Source: Petrosia ficiformis
Taxonomy: Eukaryota > Porifera > Demospongiae > Haplosclerida > Petrosiidae
DNA length: 64,000 nucleotides
Assembly: GCA_947044365.1 (NCBI GenBank)
Contig: OX345648.1
Coordinates: 2,564,501-2,628,500, forward strand
Reading direction: 5' to 3'
Position numbers and translations under genes: made by a program
In this document: one piece after another, positions 12,086 through 27,808 of the stretch
Position numbering within the stretch: position 1 is the stretch's first letter
Layout of the letters: every line of letters starts with the position of its first letter
Notes under the pieces: generated by a model
The model's input: the letters and a program-made list of their open reading frames with translations, nothing else
Told to the model about the DNA's origin: nothing
The model's database searches: none

Positions 12086-15000
12086 ATGTGGCCATGGCAA
12101 CATTCTTCAGGATCAAACATTACTCCTGGTTTCCAGACTCCCAATCAATTTCCTTCTTCCAGTTACCCTGTACCCCATAATCCACCTGCTCCAATTCACT
12201 CTTCCCAAGCTTCCATAGTCCCTTTCCATCCTGGTAGTTACTCTAATCCAGAGTATAATCACACACAACGGCCTCAGATCCATTCACCTTGGCATTCAGA
12301 AGGAATTCCTACAGCTCATATGTCTTCTATGACAAACCATACTGTTCCTGCTCCAACTAGTATTGCTCACAAACAGCACAATCCTTCAGTACTAGACATA
12401 CATGTAGAGGCACCACAGCCAGTGACACTAGCTAATCAGAATGTTCAAATTCACATGGCTCCTTCAGGTGGGAGAGTTGGAGATCAGACACTATCAGAAC
12501 ACCAGAATCCTAGTGCTACATATCATGTCTCGTCTAGTAGTGTTTCCAATAGTCCTTTCTCAGTGGACTTCTTACTACAGAAATCAGCTCCAACTGACAG
12601 TGGTAATGTTGGATATGGGCAACCGGTACATAACACCAATCAATTTTTGGATCATTCTGGGTATGCACCAATGCAAACATATCATCCTAGTCAACAAGCT
12701 CCTCCTTCAGTGTCATATGTTACCAGTATGGATGCTGGAGTTGGACGTGGGTTAATGCATGGGTCACAATCAATGATGATTCATGCAAGCCAAAGTAGTC
12801 ACCTAACATTTCCACAGTCTGATGATCACTATACTGACAAAGTTCAGGCTTTCCAGATACCTAACTTATGCTCTGATTTCAATTCACCTTCTCATCCATC
12901 TCAATCGCAGCCACCTGCTCCTTCTGTTGGTAGTGATAATATAAATATTCCTCCACCTGAGGAGTCTTATAGCCCACCTGAGTTGGTTCTGAAAGAAGAC
13001 GAAGAACAAGAGACAAGGGACGAAGGAATTAAATCAGATGACAGTGATGTAAAAGAAAGCTTTATATCTCATGATAGAGTTTCATCTTTGCAGAAGCTAC
13101 GTCCTGCGTCTTTTGGTATAGATGAAGATGATGATGATATGCAACATGTGTTTCCTTCTGGTGGATTTCAATTAGGAGTTTCTCCACCAATGAGTGGTAC
13201 AGGTACTACTACTGATGAAGATGACAAAATTAGGGAAATCCAAACCAATGATAATACAAGAGAACATGTCAGTTGTGATGAAAACCCACGATTATCATCA
13301 TCAGACAGCAGTGAAATGGAGATAGTAGTTAAACCCGATGCAGATTCACATACTAGTCCACTACCTCTTTCTCCTACGCCTCCTCCGCAAGAAGATAAAA
13401 TGGATCTACCACAACTTGAACAAATTCCTCCTCCCCCTCCTTTAGTACCCACTCACAGTTTACCAAAACAAAACACTTGTGAAGATGAAGGTGATGATGA
13501 CGTATTCTTACCTTCTTCTCCTGATTCCAATAAACATGTAGTTCCTGTCCCAATAAGTATCAAATCACCTAATCTGTGTGTATCTACCACTGATAAAATA
13601 CAGGTAGAGAATGACGAGAGATCATCCAAAACAACTCTTAGTGCCATACCTCTCACTAAAGGAGAACGAAAGACACCTACTGTGGTTGTTGGTAAGAGGG
13701 GAAGAGCTGCAGGGAAGGTGTTAGATGAAGAGAAACTAAGGATCCCTCTGAGTAATGGGTATGTGTGTGTGTGTGTATGTGTGTGTGTGTGGGTGTGTGT
13801 GTGTTGTGTGAATTATACTTGTAATACATGTACTTCATGTGCATGTAGCAACGATCATGAGAAGTTGAGAAATACTATCCCGATGATTGTTTTGTGGTGA
13901 TTATTATATTTTGATGTCTGGAATCTATGTTTGGTCACATGGTAATTTGTGGGGATTGTCCCCTCTGGCACATTAAATACAAATAATTACAATCATTTGA
14001 AGTATATTATGATCTGCATTATATTTTGGTAGTCTTATTCCCCACACACCCATTTTGGTCTGGTCACTTTCTAGGTTGTGCTGACTCCAATGAAGTTAAA
14101 GTGTTGTGAAATATCATTAAGGGCATGACTACAAATATACTGTAGTAGTCAATAGCTTACCTGGAAATTTTTACAGAGAAAGTTATCAGTACTTGAATTA
14201 GGACAAGCAAAAATGTATATACTTGTGCTTAAAAGTGCTTTAAGCACATTTTTGCAGTGCTGGAAGGTATCTTAAGCATTTGTCTGTTTGTGCTTGTGTT
14301 GAGTGTATTTTATTACAAGTGCTTATGAAGCACAATTAAGTGCTTGTTAAGCAGAAATGCTTCAAAACAGTTTTAGAAATTAGCACATTCTTTGAACTAT
14401 ATCTCATCAAAGAATGTACTAATTTCCATGGCTTTTTAGCATATCTGGAAATGTTTATAATTATTAATATAATTATTGGGATAGTAATATCATTTGCGAA
14501 AAATTATTTTTGCATTGCTTAATTAAAAATTTATGCTTGAAGCAATTCTAAAATGTGTTTCAACTTCTGTTCAAAGCATTTCTATCTGTTCAACTACATG
14601 ACCAGTTTACAGCCTAAATACTTTCTAAAGTGCTTTGCCTCATGTTTGAATTTTAAACTAATTTAAGTAATCAACGAAACGTGAGTTGTTGTTGTTGCTT
14701 AATTAATACATCACATATATTAACCCAAAGCTTCCCATTTCCAAAACTGGAAGCTCTGCTGCAGATATCTTGGCCATTGTTCACTTTCTGTACCCCAAAC
14801 TTGGCTCCTTTTTGGACATGAAATACTACTTCTAGCAACTTGCTTACCGAGACCCAAAAGTTCCAAGCGATTTGTAGGACTAAATCAAATGCAGCGTCTC
14901 CTTCTTTTGACAGCACTACATGTTGGTACCAGCTACACCCACAATATCATGTTTTACAGCAAGAGAAATGTCTCAGCTACCCACCAGATTGCATGAGCAG

Positions 15001-18000
15001 GGTCACTGAAACCCCAAATTGCGAAGGCGCCCCCTTTGAATCCCTATGAACGGGAGGACACCCCCTTTAAACATTCAGAGTGCTTTGCTAGGAACGCACT
15101 CCTAAGTACATAGGGGTCAAATTTCACAATTATGTGACATTAGCACTCTAAGATTAATAGTCAGCACTAAAGAAATTGCCATAAACAATATGTCTCCACA
15201 TATAGGTGTGGGTATGGCCGAGAATGACTCTAGGCCTTTAGTTAATTTAGTATATTCTTGATTTGACTCATGGTTGTATATAAAGTCATGAACACACTTA
15301 CTTCTATACATGTAACTATGTAAATAAAAATGTAGTATAATGTTTTGTTAGAGATATGAATATACATGTATGTACACATATTACTATAATGATATCTTTC
15401 TTTATACATACATGCCTAGTGCAGGTAAATATTAATTATAATATGGATATTTAAACACAGAAATGATCATCTGTTCAAATATTTCGTTTCATAGTTGGCA
15501 GCGTGTTGTAAGAACAAGAATTGTGGAATCCAATGGCCCAGCTCGAGTTGATATCTGTTATGTGACTCCGTGTAAAAGACGCCTTCGTACATTTCCAGAA
15601 ATTCAACGCTATCTTGATCAAAATCATATAACAGATGTGAATATCGAACACTTTTCATTCAGTAAAAAAGTTGATGTTGGTGTAATTATTGATGAAAGGA
15701 CCTTAATGGATCATCCAGAGGAAGTTTTAGCACAGCCAAGACGAGGTAGACCTCCTAAGCACATTCGAACTATGAAAGCCATTGTAAAGGATCGTACTGA
15801 TATGAGCAAAAAGGAAGGAAGAATTAGCTTAGAACCTCACGAGATTAAATTACCCAATGAGGTTGGAATCTCCACCACTCCAGTCAAGACATATCAGCAT
15901 AAGTCTGTCTTTAAGAGTAAATCTAATCAACTGCTTTCCATTCTTCCTTCTCCAGAAGAAGGACACACAATCACTAAAGTTGCAAATAGCCCATCATTCC
16001 ATACATCTGGTCCCATGACAAATGATTTACCTGTAATGGTTCCTCCACCACTGATTCAAACTCCTATTAGAGATGCTTCGAATCATAGATCCATAAAAGA
16101 TCCTTCCAGTAGCAAAAGAAAAGGGAGGAAAAGGAAGACTCAGATTGATGGACCTAATGTCATGTCGTCTGTCAGTAAGAAATCACGAGGTAGACCTAAA
16201 GGCAGTACTAACAAGACAAAACCATCTATCACTTCTCTTACACAAGTACCTGGAGGTATGTTCTCATTTCTATGATTTGTACATAGAGTCAGACTTATAA
16301 ACAGGGTTCCATTTTGGCTCTCCCCCTCTATCGCAGTCTGTTAATTCTCAATGCTCAGTTGTGAAATATTTAAGTTCAAAATGAAAATTTCAGTGAAGCC
16401 CTTTGACTCCTCAGTTAATATATGTTTTAATGTGTTGTTAGATGATGAAAGTTGTAAATGCAAATGATAAAAGCTATTTGTTGATACATGTACTATATAT
16501 TTTATCTCATATTTGTATATTTGTCTGTCTCATTCTAGCTTCACCAATCCCGTCTTCAAGCAGAAGTGCACACAAATCTAAGCAAAACCTGCCTCCTCCT
16601 CCTCCACTCAACACTTCATCTTTAAGTAATGAGATAGAGCTAACTAAAGAATATACCGAAATTGCTAACAACAGTACACTTAAAACAAATGAGAGTGAAT
16701 CTTCTTTGCCTCTTGAAGGTATGATTCAAAATTTTCAAATAGTCTGTTAGATATATTCATTATATTCATAGTACTTGTTATACAGCTAGTATATGTATTT
16801 ATAGTGTTCTATGGTAGAGAATGAGTAGTATGAGCTTTTGTAATACAATGTCACACCACTGCATGACTTCTGATATATAGTATAGTCAACCTTCACTTAG
16901 AATAACAGACTGAAGAGTTTTTACAAGCTCATGCACATATATACAGTATTAGAATACCTGTGTACATTATTGGAGATTATGTGAAGTTGTGGTTTGGTGG
17001 CAAGTATAATATTATTTTCTTTTCCTATCATAAATAGATAAGCCTAATCGTATGTTTTGTGATATATATATATATACATATACATCTACATGGATTTAAG
17101 ACATTTATTTATTCAATTAACAAGGTTTATCTGTGCAGTCTGTTCATGTAAAACCTCATAAACATCTTGAAGACAAAGAAAAGAGAAGGCAACTCCTTCT
17201 CAAGGCTAGAACAACTCGAATAAAAAAGCGAGCAGAGAATCTAACTCAACAACGAACGATTCGAAAACTGAGTCAGCAAGCAAGAAGAGAGAGAGAGAGG
17301 ACAGTACTGAAGTATGCTAAAGAGAAACAAGACAAATTGTCAAAACAAAAGGAAGTCGAGGTAAGGTTACTTTCATTACAAGAATATCTAGTTATGTTTT
17401 CTTATTTTAATCACCAAATTGCTGAAAATATTATATAAATTATATTAAATGCATAATAATAATTAAAATTAGTGTTGTTTTAGTTTCAATACTTTTAGTT
17501 ATAATAATAACTAGCAAACAACCGCAGAAATTCTTTGAGCTACACCAGACTAATATTTGGTATTGTTCTAGCCTCTTTACTGATAATTTTATCTTTGAAG
17601 GTATAAGACTAAGGTAATATTAGGCTAATTAATGAAGTTTTAATGCTTAGCAGAAATTAGAGATGATGTAATGAGATTACCAAGGAGAGAAAGAATTTTT
17701 GTCCTTACGAAATATCACCTATCAATGATTCTTGTTTGCCGTGGGAACACAATTATGTGGTATTGTATATGTATCAGCCATTCTTAAGTTTCTGTTTGAC
17801 ATATTATACAGAAAATGATTTTTATCATAAACATTTCATTTCACAGTGGCGTGAAATTCGTAAAAGTCGCTTAGCACGTCAAAGAGAAGATGAAAATCAA
17901 CAAAAAGCCCATCTAAGAACACAAACAATGGTTGAACAGTTGAAGAAACAAGAAGAAGAGAGAGATCGAATATTTAGTCTAAGACAGCTGGAAATGGAGA

Positions 18001-21000
18001 GAGCTGAACAACTTCGTAAACCAACTGAAGATCTTTTAGTAAAAACTCTTACCAGCCTACCTAAGTTTTCAAAGATTGAGTGGACTTCACTATCTTCTCT
18101 GGCATTCTCTGATTTGGTGACTGTGTTTCAATTCATTAGATCTTTTGATGAGTTTCTAGAAATAGAGTACTTACCGAAGTTTGTAGAACTTTATGCTGAT
18201 CTCTTTAATATCAAATTTGAGGCTACGGAAGAGGAAACTAAAGGAGATGGGACCATGGGTAAAGTAAAAGAGGAAGGAACTCTTATACATGTCCTAGTAC
18301 AGCTAGTGAAAACTGTGATTCATGATCCAGGAACTAAGGTAATGTCATTAGTCAACATGTATGTTCTAAGTTTAGTTTAATGTACATTTGAAATTTCTGT
18401 GTACACATGTACTCTCTTAATTTTGTTAGTCTCACAACATGACGCTTTTAAACCCAACCAACAATGTAATCAACTTGTTAGTACAATTACAACGAGCGCC
18501 GTTGGGACGGGACCCTCGCCTACGTGGCAAAGTAATACAAAGCACTCCATTTAAAAAAAATATATAATAAAGTTTATGAAACAAACAATACTTTTGTTAC
18601 ATGGAATAGAAATACATGTATACATTTGAAAAACATTTACATGTATGGGCATTAATTAAAACTGTTATATATAACTTTATATCCTAAAAGACAAAATAAG
18701 AATATCAATGAAAGAAATGTATAATTTGTATATATATCTTACATCTTATTCTCTGTTTTCCTTCGAAAGATTTCTCAAGTCTACCTCTAAAGTCTCCGTG
18801 TGAAAACGTATCACCTCTACCACGTGTTTAGTATGCAAGCATGCACGTACGTGCACATACCTGTAGGTGGAGCTAGGTAGCTTTCTATCTTGCATCAATG
18901 GTGGTGTAGTAGCAACCATTACCTCGATTGTTTTGGTGGTTTGAAGTGTTTCTTGGCTAGCGACAGCCATGAAACAGGATCACTTGTGTTTGTGTGTCCA
19001 TATTTACTCTCATTATTGCCCTCGTTTCATCTTAAAGTCGTGAAATGGTAACTGTGAGTTATAAAAATTGTCATAACTTTAGAACCAAAAGGTTTTAGAA
19101 GAATTCCTACGTTTTTTTTTCCTTGTATAATTTGAAGTATACCAGTACCCGTTTGAAATGTCAATGTCTTTATTTTTCCAGAAAAAATGCTAACAGACAC
19201 ACAGACAGACACACAGACAAAACGATTACCGTACCCTTCCGCCTATGCTACGCGGCGAGGGTAATTACAATCTACTAAGCATTACTCAAGAATATAGTCA
19301 GAGGTTATGCCATAGTTATCCCTGTGAGCTATTGAGTGGGCTTAGCTACTCACATCATTAAAGCTTTGATTGATTAGTGCTCAAAGCTGCATTTATAACA
19401 TGCTTGCTTAGCTACATTAGTAATTGTGCATTCTTTCATGTATAGCAATGTAATACATAATACAATCAAGATAGTATGAAGGACTTTGATTGTGATCTGC
19501 AAGTGATCATGAATGACCTTATATATTATTATAGATCCAGACAATGTCAGGACGTTCTCTGAGAGAGATAGAAGTCAAAGAACATACTGTTTCTGAGTTA
19601 CTCAGATTATATTTAATCAAGCAGAATGACCAATTCTCTAAAAGGGTTAGACAATGTTTTCAATTCATATTTTATGTTGGTGAATATTGTTCAGAACACT
19701 GATCTATGTAGTATCGTGATATATGTAGGTGTGGTATATGTTTATGTAGTGCAGATGCATTTGTTCATTTTGTTGTTGGTGTACTTGATTTTCGTTATTT
19801 CTAAGGGCAGGATTAATCCATTAAGTCAACAAACATGATTATAATTATGTAAGCCAATATATTGGCTCTCTTAAGTACATGTAAATACATTTAATTGAAG
19901 ACAGACCCAGGTGTAACCATAATTACAAAGTCAATCATGTACTGTACTTGGGGTTGAAATTGAAACGATAGTATTGCACTATGCATGTTTCTATAACAAG
20001 AATATACTGTATATAGTGTATAGCTTATGATTTATATTTCTTAGATTTGTGAATTTCTGAAGACACATCCTTTTGTTTGTCTGAGCCCACCAGACAAGAC
20101 TCAAGTATTAGCATTTCTAGCTGATGAGATTATAGGCTCTTCATCTCTGTGCAGGGAAGTTGATAATCGTATGGAGCAAATATCAACACTTAGAAGAATT
20201 AAGTGGAAAATTAGTCTCAAATTAAAAAGGTTTGCAACAACATGAAATCTGACTTTTGTACACACATATGGTACAACTGTACATTGCTTTAGTACATGTA
20301 TACCAGAGCCATTATGAAACTACATACATGTACTTTCAATTTATTTAACCCTTAGAGGACTGAGCTTGTTTTCAAAATTCTTCCCATTTCCAACACTGGT
20401 GTCTCTATTGCATATATTTTGGCCACTGTTCACTTTCTCTACCCCAAACTTTGCTCCTTTTTCGTCATGGAGTACTACTTCTACCAACTTGCTTACCGGG
20501 ACTTGAAAGTCCCCAAGCGCTTTGTAGGATTAAATCAAATGCAGTGCTCTCCCTCTTTTGACTGCTAGTCTGCTACTGGGGTTAACAAAATGACCCCACT
20601 GCATGTTGGCACCAGCTACACCCACTATTTCGGGTTTTACAGCAAGGAAAATGCCTCAGGTACCCACCAGAGCATGTGGGCAGGGGACACCCCCTTTAAA
20701 ATTTCCCTTGTACTTGTTATTTAGGCCAAAGGGCGGGCAGAAAAACCATCAACTTTTTAAGTTATTTTCATGGGCTTGTCTTTGACACCAATTACAAGCA
20801 TTTGGAGTGCTTCATAATGCTAGGAACACACTCCGAACCGCGCAGGGGTCACATATATGTGACATCAGTCCTCTAAGAGTTAACTGTTTATTCACACCGT
20901 TACCTGACATTTGAGTGTTAGTTACTGATAAACTGAATCTATTTTTTAAATCATATTTGCGGCATAAAAAAGAGCTTTAAGATATAGTTCATGTGCAAGG

Positions 21001-24000
21001 CTGCAAGCTGCTATCTAAAGTGTTAATTTTGTTAATTACATTTTCTTTACATTATACATAAATAATTTATCATTTATAATATATAAGTGTCTGTGGTAAT
21101 ATCTAAAGGAGTTTATATCTGTTGTATTACAATTATATGTTCTTTGCAATCTTAGAATATGCACACAATCAGCATTGTGCTAATTGAAGATCCACAGAAT
21201 AGTAGATGATAGTAATTACAATTGATGAGTAATGATTTTTAGATTCAAATTTTATCATAACTCTCTTCTAGGAGTCATAATCCATATTCTAACATAAATA
21301 ATTGATTTCTTTACAGGTTTCGATCTTCTTTCAGTAATTCATATGGTGCTAGTTCATTCATGAAACCGGTGCTGTATTGTGGACGTGGTAGACCTCCCAA
21401 GAGATCTCAAGTGGATCCAACCAACACAGTCATGAACAATGTATGTACATGAATGTATATGTATATGTGTATTCTATTCCATCTGGCTCAAAGGGCAGTC
21501 CATATGGTCACTTTTAGTATAAGGATCATCCACTAGATATTGCTTGTGTAAATATGAATGTTACATTTTAGTAAATTAGTGGAATATAGACAACATGTGT
21601 GCTAGATACTAATAAACAATGCAGTGACAAGACCTTGTAGAAACTGCATAAACTGTACCTCGTAACATTTTGCAAATCACATGTAGTGTGGAGTTAATGT
21701 CTTGTGCAAATAATGTGATACACATATTAGACAGTGATTACTTTTTAAATGTTCACATGTATGTATAATTATATTTGGAGGGATTGACAATATTCAAGTT
21801 TTAAGTAGTCACTAACTAATTTTAAAGTTTTCACGATAATTACTAATTCTCAAGTAATTAAAATAATCCCAGGCTTTCTTTTTGTTAACCAGTTCATCAG
21901 CTGATATCAGAAGCTTCACACTTTCTATTGTCATGTGGTAATGTGGGCATTACTACAATAATTAGTAATAAGTAATAGTTAGAACACACTTTACTGTGAT
22001 TACGTGTTTTAATGTAGCACGAGGGTGGGTCAATAAAGGTCGAGTTTAGATAATGCACCAGCCGAAGGCGAGTGCGTTATGTAAACGAGACCTTTATTGA
22101 GCGCCCAAGTGCTACATTGAAACACACGATGCACTGTCAAGTGTGTTCTAAGTGATTTATTGACGATCTGGTGAACTACCACTGTTGTTGAAGCAGCTTC
22201 GTTAGTAGAAGTGAGCAAAGTGTGCAATAACTATTTATTGCACGCAAAAGTGTGCAATAAGTGATTTAATGGTCAATCACGTGACGCAATATCTGCACTC
22301 TGATTGGCCACAGGTCACATGATCAGCAATAATTATTGATAATGATTACCTGAATACATAGACACATTTACTAATGATTATTGTCCAAAATAGCTACTAA
22401 TACCAAAATATCATCCACCCTATTTACACGTGGTAGTTGTATACATGTGATGTACCGTAAATCGGGTATTTTTCATCTGTTTTCAAAATACATAAAGGAA
22501 AAGTTCACTATTGGAAATATTCATATACTCCTGGCATGAATCGACTTTTGTATTTCAGAGTTGGCAAGAGCTATAGCTCTTGGTGGTAGGTTGGCAGAAA
22601 GGTCCCCTCTTGGGTCAGGCAGCCCATCCTTTCTTTGGAAGTACTGTAAAATAGACATCACTGTACTCAGTGTACAGACGATCACGAAGAAGCAGCTGTT
22701 AGAATGTCACACGTGCAGTGACACGTGGCTTTGTTATGATTATCATGCAATTCACAAATTTCCGCAAAAAGAAAATTGCGTAATCGATTAATGTTCATAA
22801 TTCTTAAATTCGGAATCTACACAGCTATCCGAAAATTATAATCAGTTGAAATATACCCGATTTACGGTATATGCATTCTCAATGTTTATATAGCATCTAT
22901 TTTATAAACTAAAGATTTAAGCTACATGTAAACATGTATGCAAACACGTTCCATTGGTTTCAGCAGTTAAGATCATTTGAACAGCTCATGAGTCCAAATT
23001 TCAAATCCCAACTGGTGATTGGGAAGTCTTTTGATATTGATTGTATCAATACACTGGTGTGGGCAGTTTAGTAAGGCTAGTTTTTCTAATTTGCCTAAAG
23101 TGCATAACATTCATTACCATTTCTTTACAACTACAATCAAATGAGAACATTTATTTACATTTTATGAACATTTTAATGAGCATTTGAATGGAATATCGTA
23201 ATACTGTATCGTATTGGGATATGTTTGGCAGCAATACACAATACTATTTTTATTGGACATCCCTAAATTGTAGTCTCTTAGACAAATCTACATTTACTAC
23301 ATTGTTATATTTAGTGATATATATTTATATTTATGTTAGGATGGTGAAAGCAGTGATGATGAAGGTGATGGTGGGGGAGGTGATCCTACTGAAGCTGATG
23401 ATGTTGATTCAGATTATTCTGATGAAGATAGTGATGAAGAACCTCCAAATGATAGAGATGTATTACAAAAACGTATAAAAGATTTAAAGAAGGTAAATAA
23501 GTTTGTGATCATAAGCACTTTTATTCTGTAAAATGTGTTTGAGTTAAACACTTGATTTTATTTACTCTCATTGCAGATATAATTTTAACCCTTAGAGCAC
23601 TGAGCCTGTTTTTCAAAATTCTTCCCATTTCCAACACTGGCGACTCTATTGCATATAATTTGGCCACCGTTCACTTTCTCTACCCCAAACTTGGCTCCTT
23701 TTCCGACATGGAGTACTACTTCCACCAACTTGCTTACCGGGACTCGAAAGTCCCCAAGCGCATCGTAGGATCAAATCAAATGCAGTGCTCTCCCTCTTTT
23801 GACTGGAATTGGGGCTAACAAAATGACCCCACTGCATGTTGGCACCAGCTACACCCACGATTTCAGGTTTCACAGCAAGGAAGATGCCTCAGCTACCCAC
23901 CAGTGGGCGTGGACGGGGTCAAAAAATGCTAAATTCATCGGCATCGAGGGGGCTGCGCCCCCTTCAAACCCCACATTAACGGGGGGACACAACCCTTTCA

Positions 24001-26661
24001 AATTCCCCCCGTTGTCGTTATTTAGGCCAAAGGGCAGCCGAAAAAACATCAACTTTTTTAGCCACGTTCATCAACTTGTGCTTGACACCAATTACAAGCA
24101 TTTTGGACAGCTTCGTATAGCCAGGAACAGACGGCGAACCACGTAGGGGTGAAATGTCACTTATATGTGACATCAGTGCTCTAAGGGTTAAAGATTTTCA
24201 TCAAAATACAGTATTTGCTCTTACCACAACCACTTAAAAGAGCTATCATGTGCACACTCAGGCATAATTATAATAATTAATATTGAATTTTTCTTGAATT
24301 CATTAAAATTTATAAAAATTTGTACCCACCTACAATAAAAGTTATCTTAAGGTATTTGGCCATTTAAAGTAAGCCTATATACATTTCGGGAATAGCACTG
24401 ATTGTACCACTTAAATACCAAATTTCATTGCTTTTGTCTAAAGTATAAGATTTGAATGTAATTGTTTTGAACACACCCAACGCTGCACCTAATGTCATAG
24501 ACACCACATGTATTTAGCGCATACATGTAATTTGCACATGTATTGTACATGTAGACTGATGTAGTTCATGTAACAAAAATATCTGTTCAAATGAGATACT
24601 GTAGGTATTACATTATAGTTATGTCTGATATATTAAGGGTAATGTCACAGTATCAGCTATGTGATATACATATACAGTGCATATATATACAAACTGTTTT
24701 TCTTTTTTCCTTAGAAAATAGTTTTGATTCGAGGCCGTATTCATTCTGCGTCACATCAAATGAGAATATTTCCAATTGGTCAGGACAGATTCACACGTCA
24801 GTACTGGCATCTGCCTGAAATGGGTGGATTAATTGTTGAGGGAATTGAGACATCGTCGTTTGATTTATTGAATCAATATGTTGCAGACATCACTTCCAAG
24901 TTAAAGAAGAAAGAAAGTGAAGAAAGAAAAATATATTATAGAGAGAGAGGTGAAAGTATTGAACGATCTAGTCTAAATGGGAATATTGAAACCAGGGAGA
25001 GTAGTGTATTGGACTCCATGTCTTCATCTTCAGTCCAAGTTTGTGATAATCAAATTGTTTCACAAACACGTGGCGGCACCTGCAATAGTGATCCTCCATC
25101 CATCCACTCTGACTATGAATCAGAATCTCATGCTGCATATACTATTAGCAGTACAAATACACCCACATCAGGGTACACACCTGCCTCAACTCCACCACAT
25201 GTTTCTCAAAGTATACATCTGGATAAACCTGTCTCCAATATGATATTAGGTCACCCACTGGAAATACAACAAATAGCTCAAGAAGGTAGCCATCAAGAGA
25301 AGATTGGCAATGACAGTAAACTCATCACTAGTTCTTCTCAGCACACTTTTCAGAGACCGTCAAAGTCTAATGGTGTGACTGATAAACCTTTATCGGATGT
25401 TGGTTCACCTTCCCTTCAGAAACTGTTACCATCCAAGAAACCTGACAGGGATGTCAATAAGGACATTGGAAATGTAAATGTTGAGCCTAAATCATCTATG
25501 ACTCCAGATGTTATGGCATTATGCCCTTCATCAACTTTGTCTTCCTCAGCTTCATCCTCCCTTACTAACCATACATCACCTGTTAGCACTAATACCAGCA
25601 ATGGTTTGTATCAAGAAAATAGCAATATTACACCCTGGTTCTCTATCTTGCCGAGAAAACCATGTGAAATGCTCCACTATATTCAAACAGACTCTTCTGT
25701 TCAGCAACAGCAACAAGCAGTAATGGTAGCCCCACAATATGTAATGCCAGGGGGGTATACGTATGTGACTCCAAATGGAGATCCCATTAACCAAGCTGTT
25801 GTACAACAAGTCCAGATAGGATATGCTTTGGTAGGTAACACATTAGTACCCCAGACACAATATGTTGTTAGTCCAAATTCCATGGCAGTTGGTGGTAACC
25901 AATTTATAGCACTAAATAATGGACAACTAGCATTAGCTGGTGGCAACTGCAGTAACGTACAGTATGTGTCTATCAATGGCAATCAGTATGCTGTGATACA
26001 ACCATCGCAAGAACAGACCGATGTTCAAAGTCAGTCTGAAACGCAGGATGATTCCAAATCAGTCCATTCTAAGGCCAATACAATAGGCAAAAGAACTGTA
26101 AAAGAAAGAAAAGGAATACACAAGGATGACAATGTTGATTCAACGACAGCTAGTACACTTGGTTAGTTGTATACATGTATATGCATGTACATGTATGTGT
26201 GTATTATAATTATCAACATATTAATATATCCTGTTTGCATGTATGCATAATTGCATTCTCACAGTTAATATGACCTCACCCATATTAATAATGTAATCAT
26301 AGTAATGATCAACAAAATGTATGGACCTAAAAGTATCCCTATGATTGCTTTATAAGGTTGTCATCATTCACTAATCATTGCTGACTTTTTCACTTGATTC
26401 ACAACAGACTATTATAGTTATTATTTTAATTATCCACTCCTCTAGTTTTTAAGGTTTTTTTTATAGAACTTGAAGAATATATAGCATCTAGAACAGCTAA
26501 TAATTCCAGTTTCTACGTAATCTATAGCAACATTCTTTCTGCTGGTTTGTAGAACTTGAGCATGTGTTCTATGTGCCCATTAATTGACCAAGCCCCTCAG
26601 AGTGACACAACTTCCTTAACTACGTATACAACACATAGTCATGTATATACGTGACACAAGA

Positions 26662-26695
<34 letters not shown>

Positions 26696-27756
26696 TATAC
26701 ATATTAAACCCCATGGAAGCAATCGTAGGGATGACCCTGTGAACCATAAAAATTGTACATTAGAAGATGATAGACTAGTCTGTTATGTTCCTTTGTAGAG
26801 AACACTGAAACAAGCAATGGTCAGCACAATTACGCTGATTGGAATTATTTTCACTGGCATTGTACAACAAGGCTTGTCAAATATATTAATTATCCCCATT
26901 CATTTACTTTTTCAGCATTAATTATTTTAATGACATGTAGCAAAAATTTTATTTTTTGTAGAAAGAATCAAAACTTCTCTGTGTCAAACCAAAGACACTT
27001 TAACTTGGAATTTAAAATAAAATATTAATGTTTGTTTGTACATGTACATGTACATGTATATATTCTCCACAGCTCAAGCATCTATGAAAAAAACCTCTAC
27101 AGTAACAAAAAACAAAGAAGAACCTCAACAATATGTAACACTAGCATTACCCAGTAACACTGGAGGTGAGACTCAGTATGTTCAAGTACAGGCTGATCCT
27201 AGAGTACTCTCTGGTGAATGTTCATATGCAGTATTACCACAAAATGATGGTACTATGCAGATAGTCATTGTTGAAAATAGCAGCTTATCAAATGGCTCTC
27301 AGATTACAGGACAGTCCTCCGATGCAATGGAACTGGAATGTCCTCATGCTACTGTAATGGATAATGAATATGACAGTAGTGGATGGGATGTAGATATCAC
27401 TTTGATGTATGCAGATTCTCCTCTTCCATTTCTTAATCAAAGTACATACAATACTAACCATAAAGAAAAGAAACCTGACAAACCTGTAGAGGAGACTCTA
27501 AGTCAGTTGTTACACCAGGTTGATAAAGGTAAGAACTGTATTACATTGCTTATTGTACCTTTGCTATAAGAATCAGGCTATAAATGAAAGTTGTTATCTT
27601 TGAACCTTTGTTTGCTCTTCGAATGTCAATTTTCATATTTGAATATTTAAAAGGATATATAGCTTTGCTTGGTGTCCAAACCTTTGAATCATGAAAAACA
27701 TGTCCTGATTGGAATGTTAAGCAAACAAAGGAACATCCAACACTTAATATACGTGA

Positions 27757-27808
<52 letters not shown>

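Noticed and set aside
13168..13656. Two minus-strand open frames (94 and 67 codons) opposite BAZ2 exon 1
   Set aside because: Low-complexity Ser/Gly translation of the antisense of a Pro/Ser-rich coding exon; no start context or splice signals.
18429..18531. Possible BAZ2 exon after TGTTAG at 18429
   Set aside because: No donor and no phase match; the DDT domain continues at 19535.
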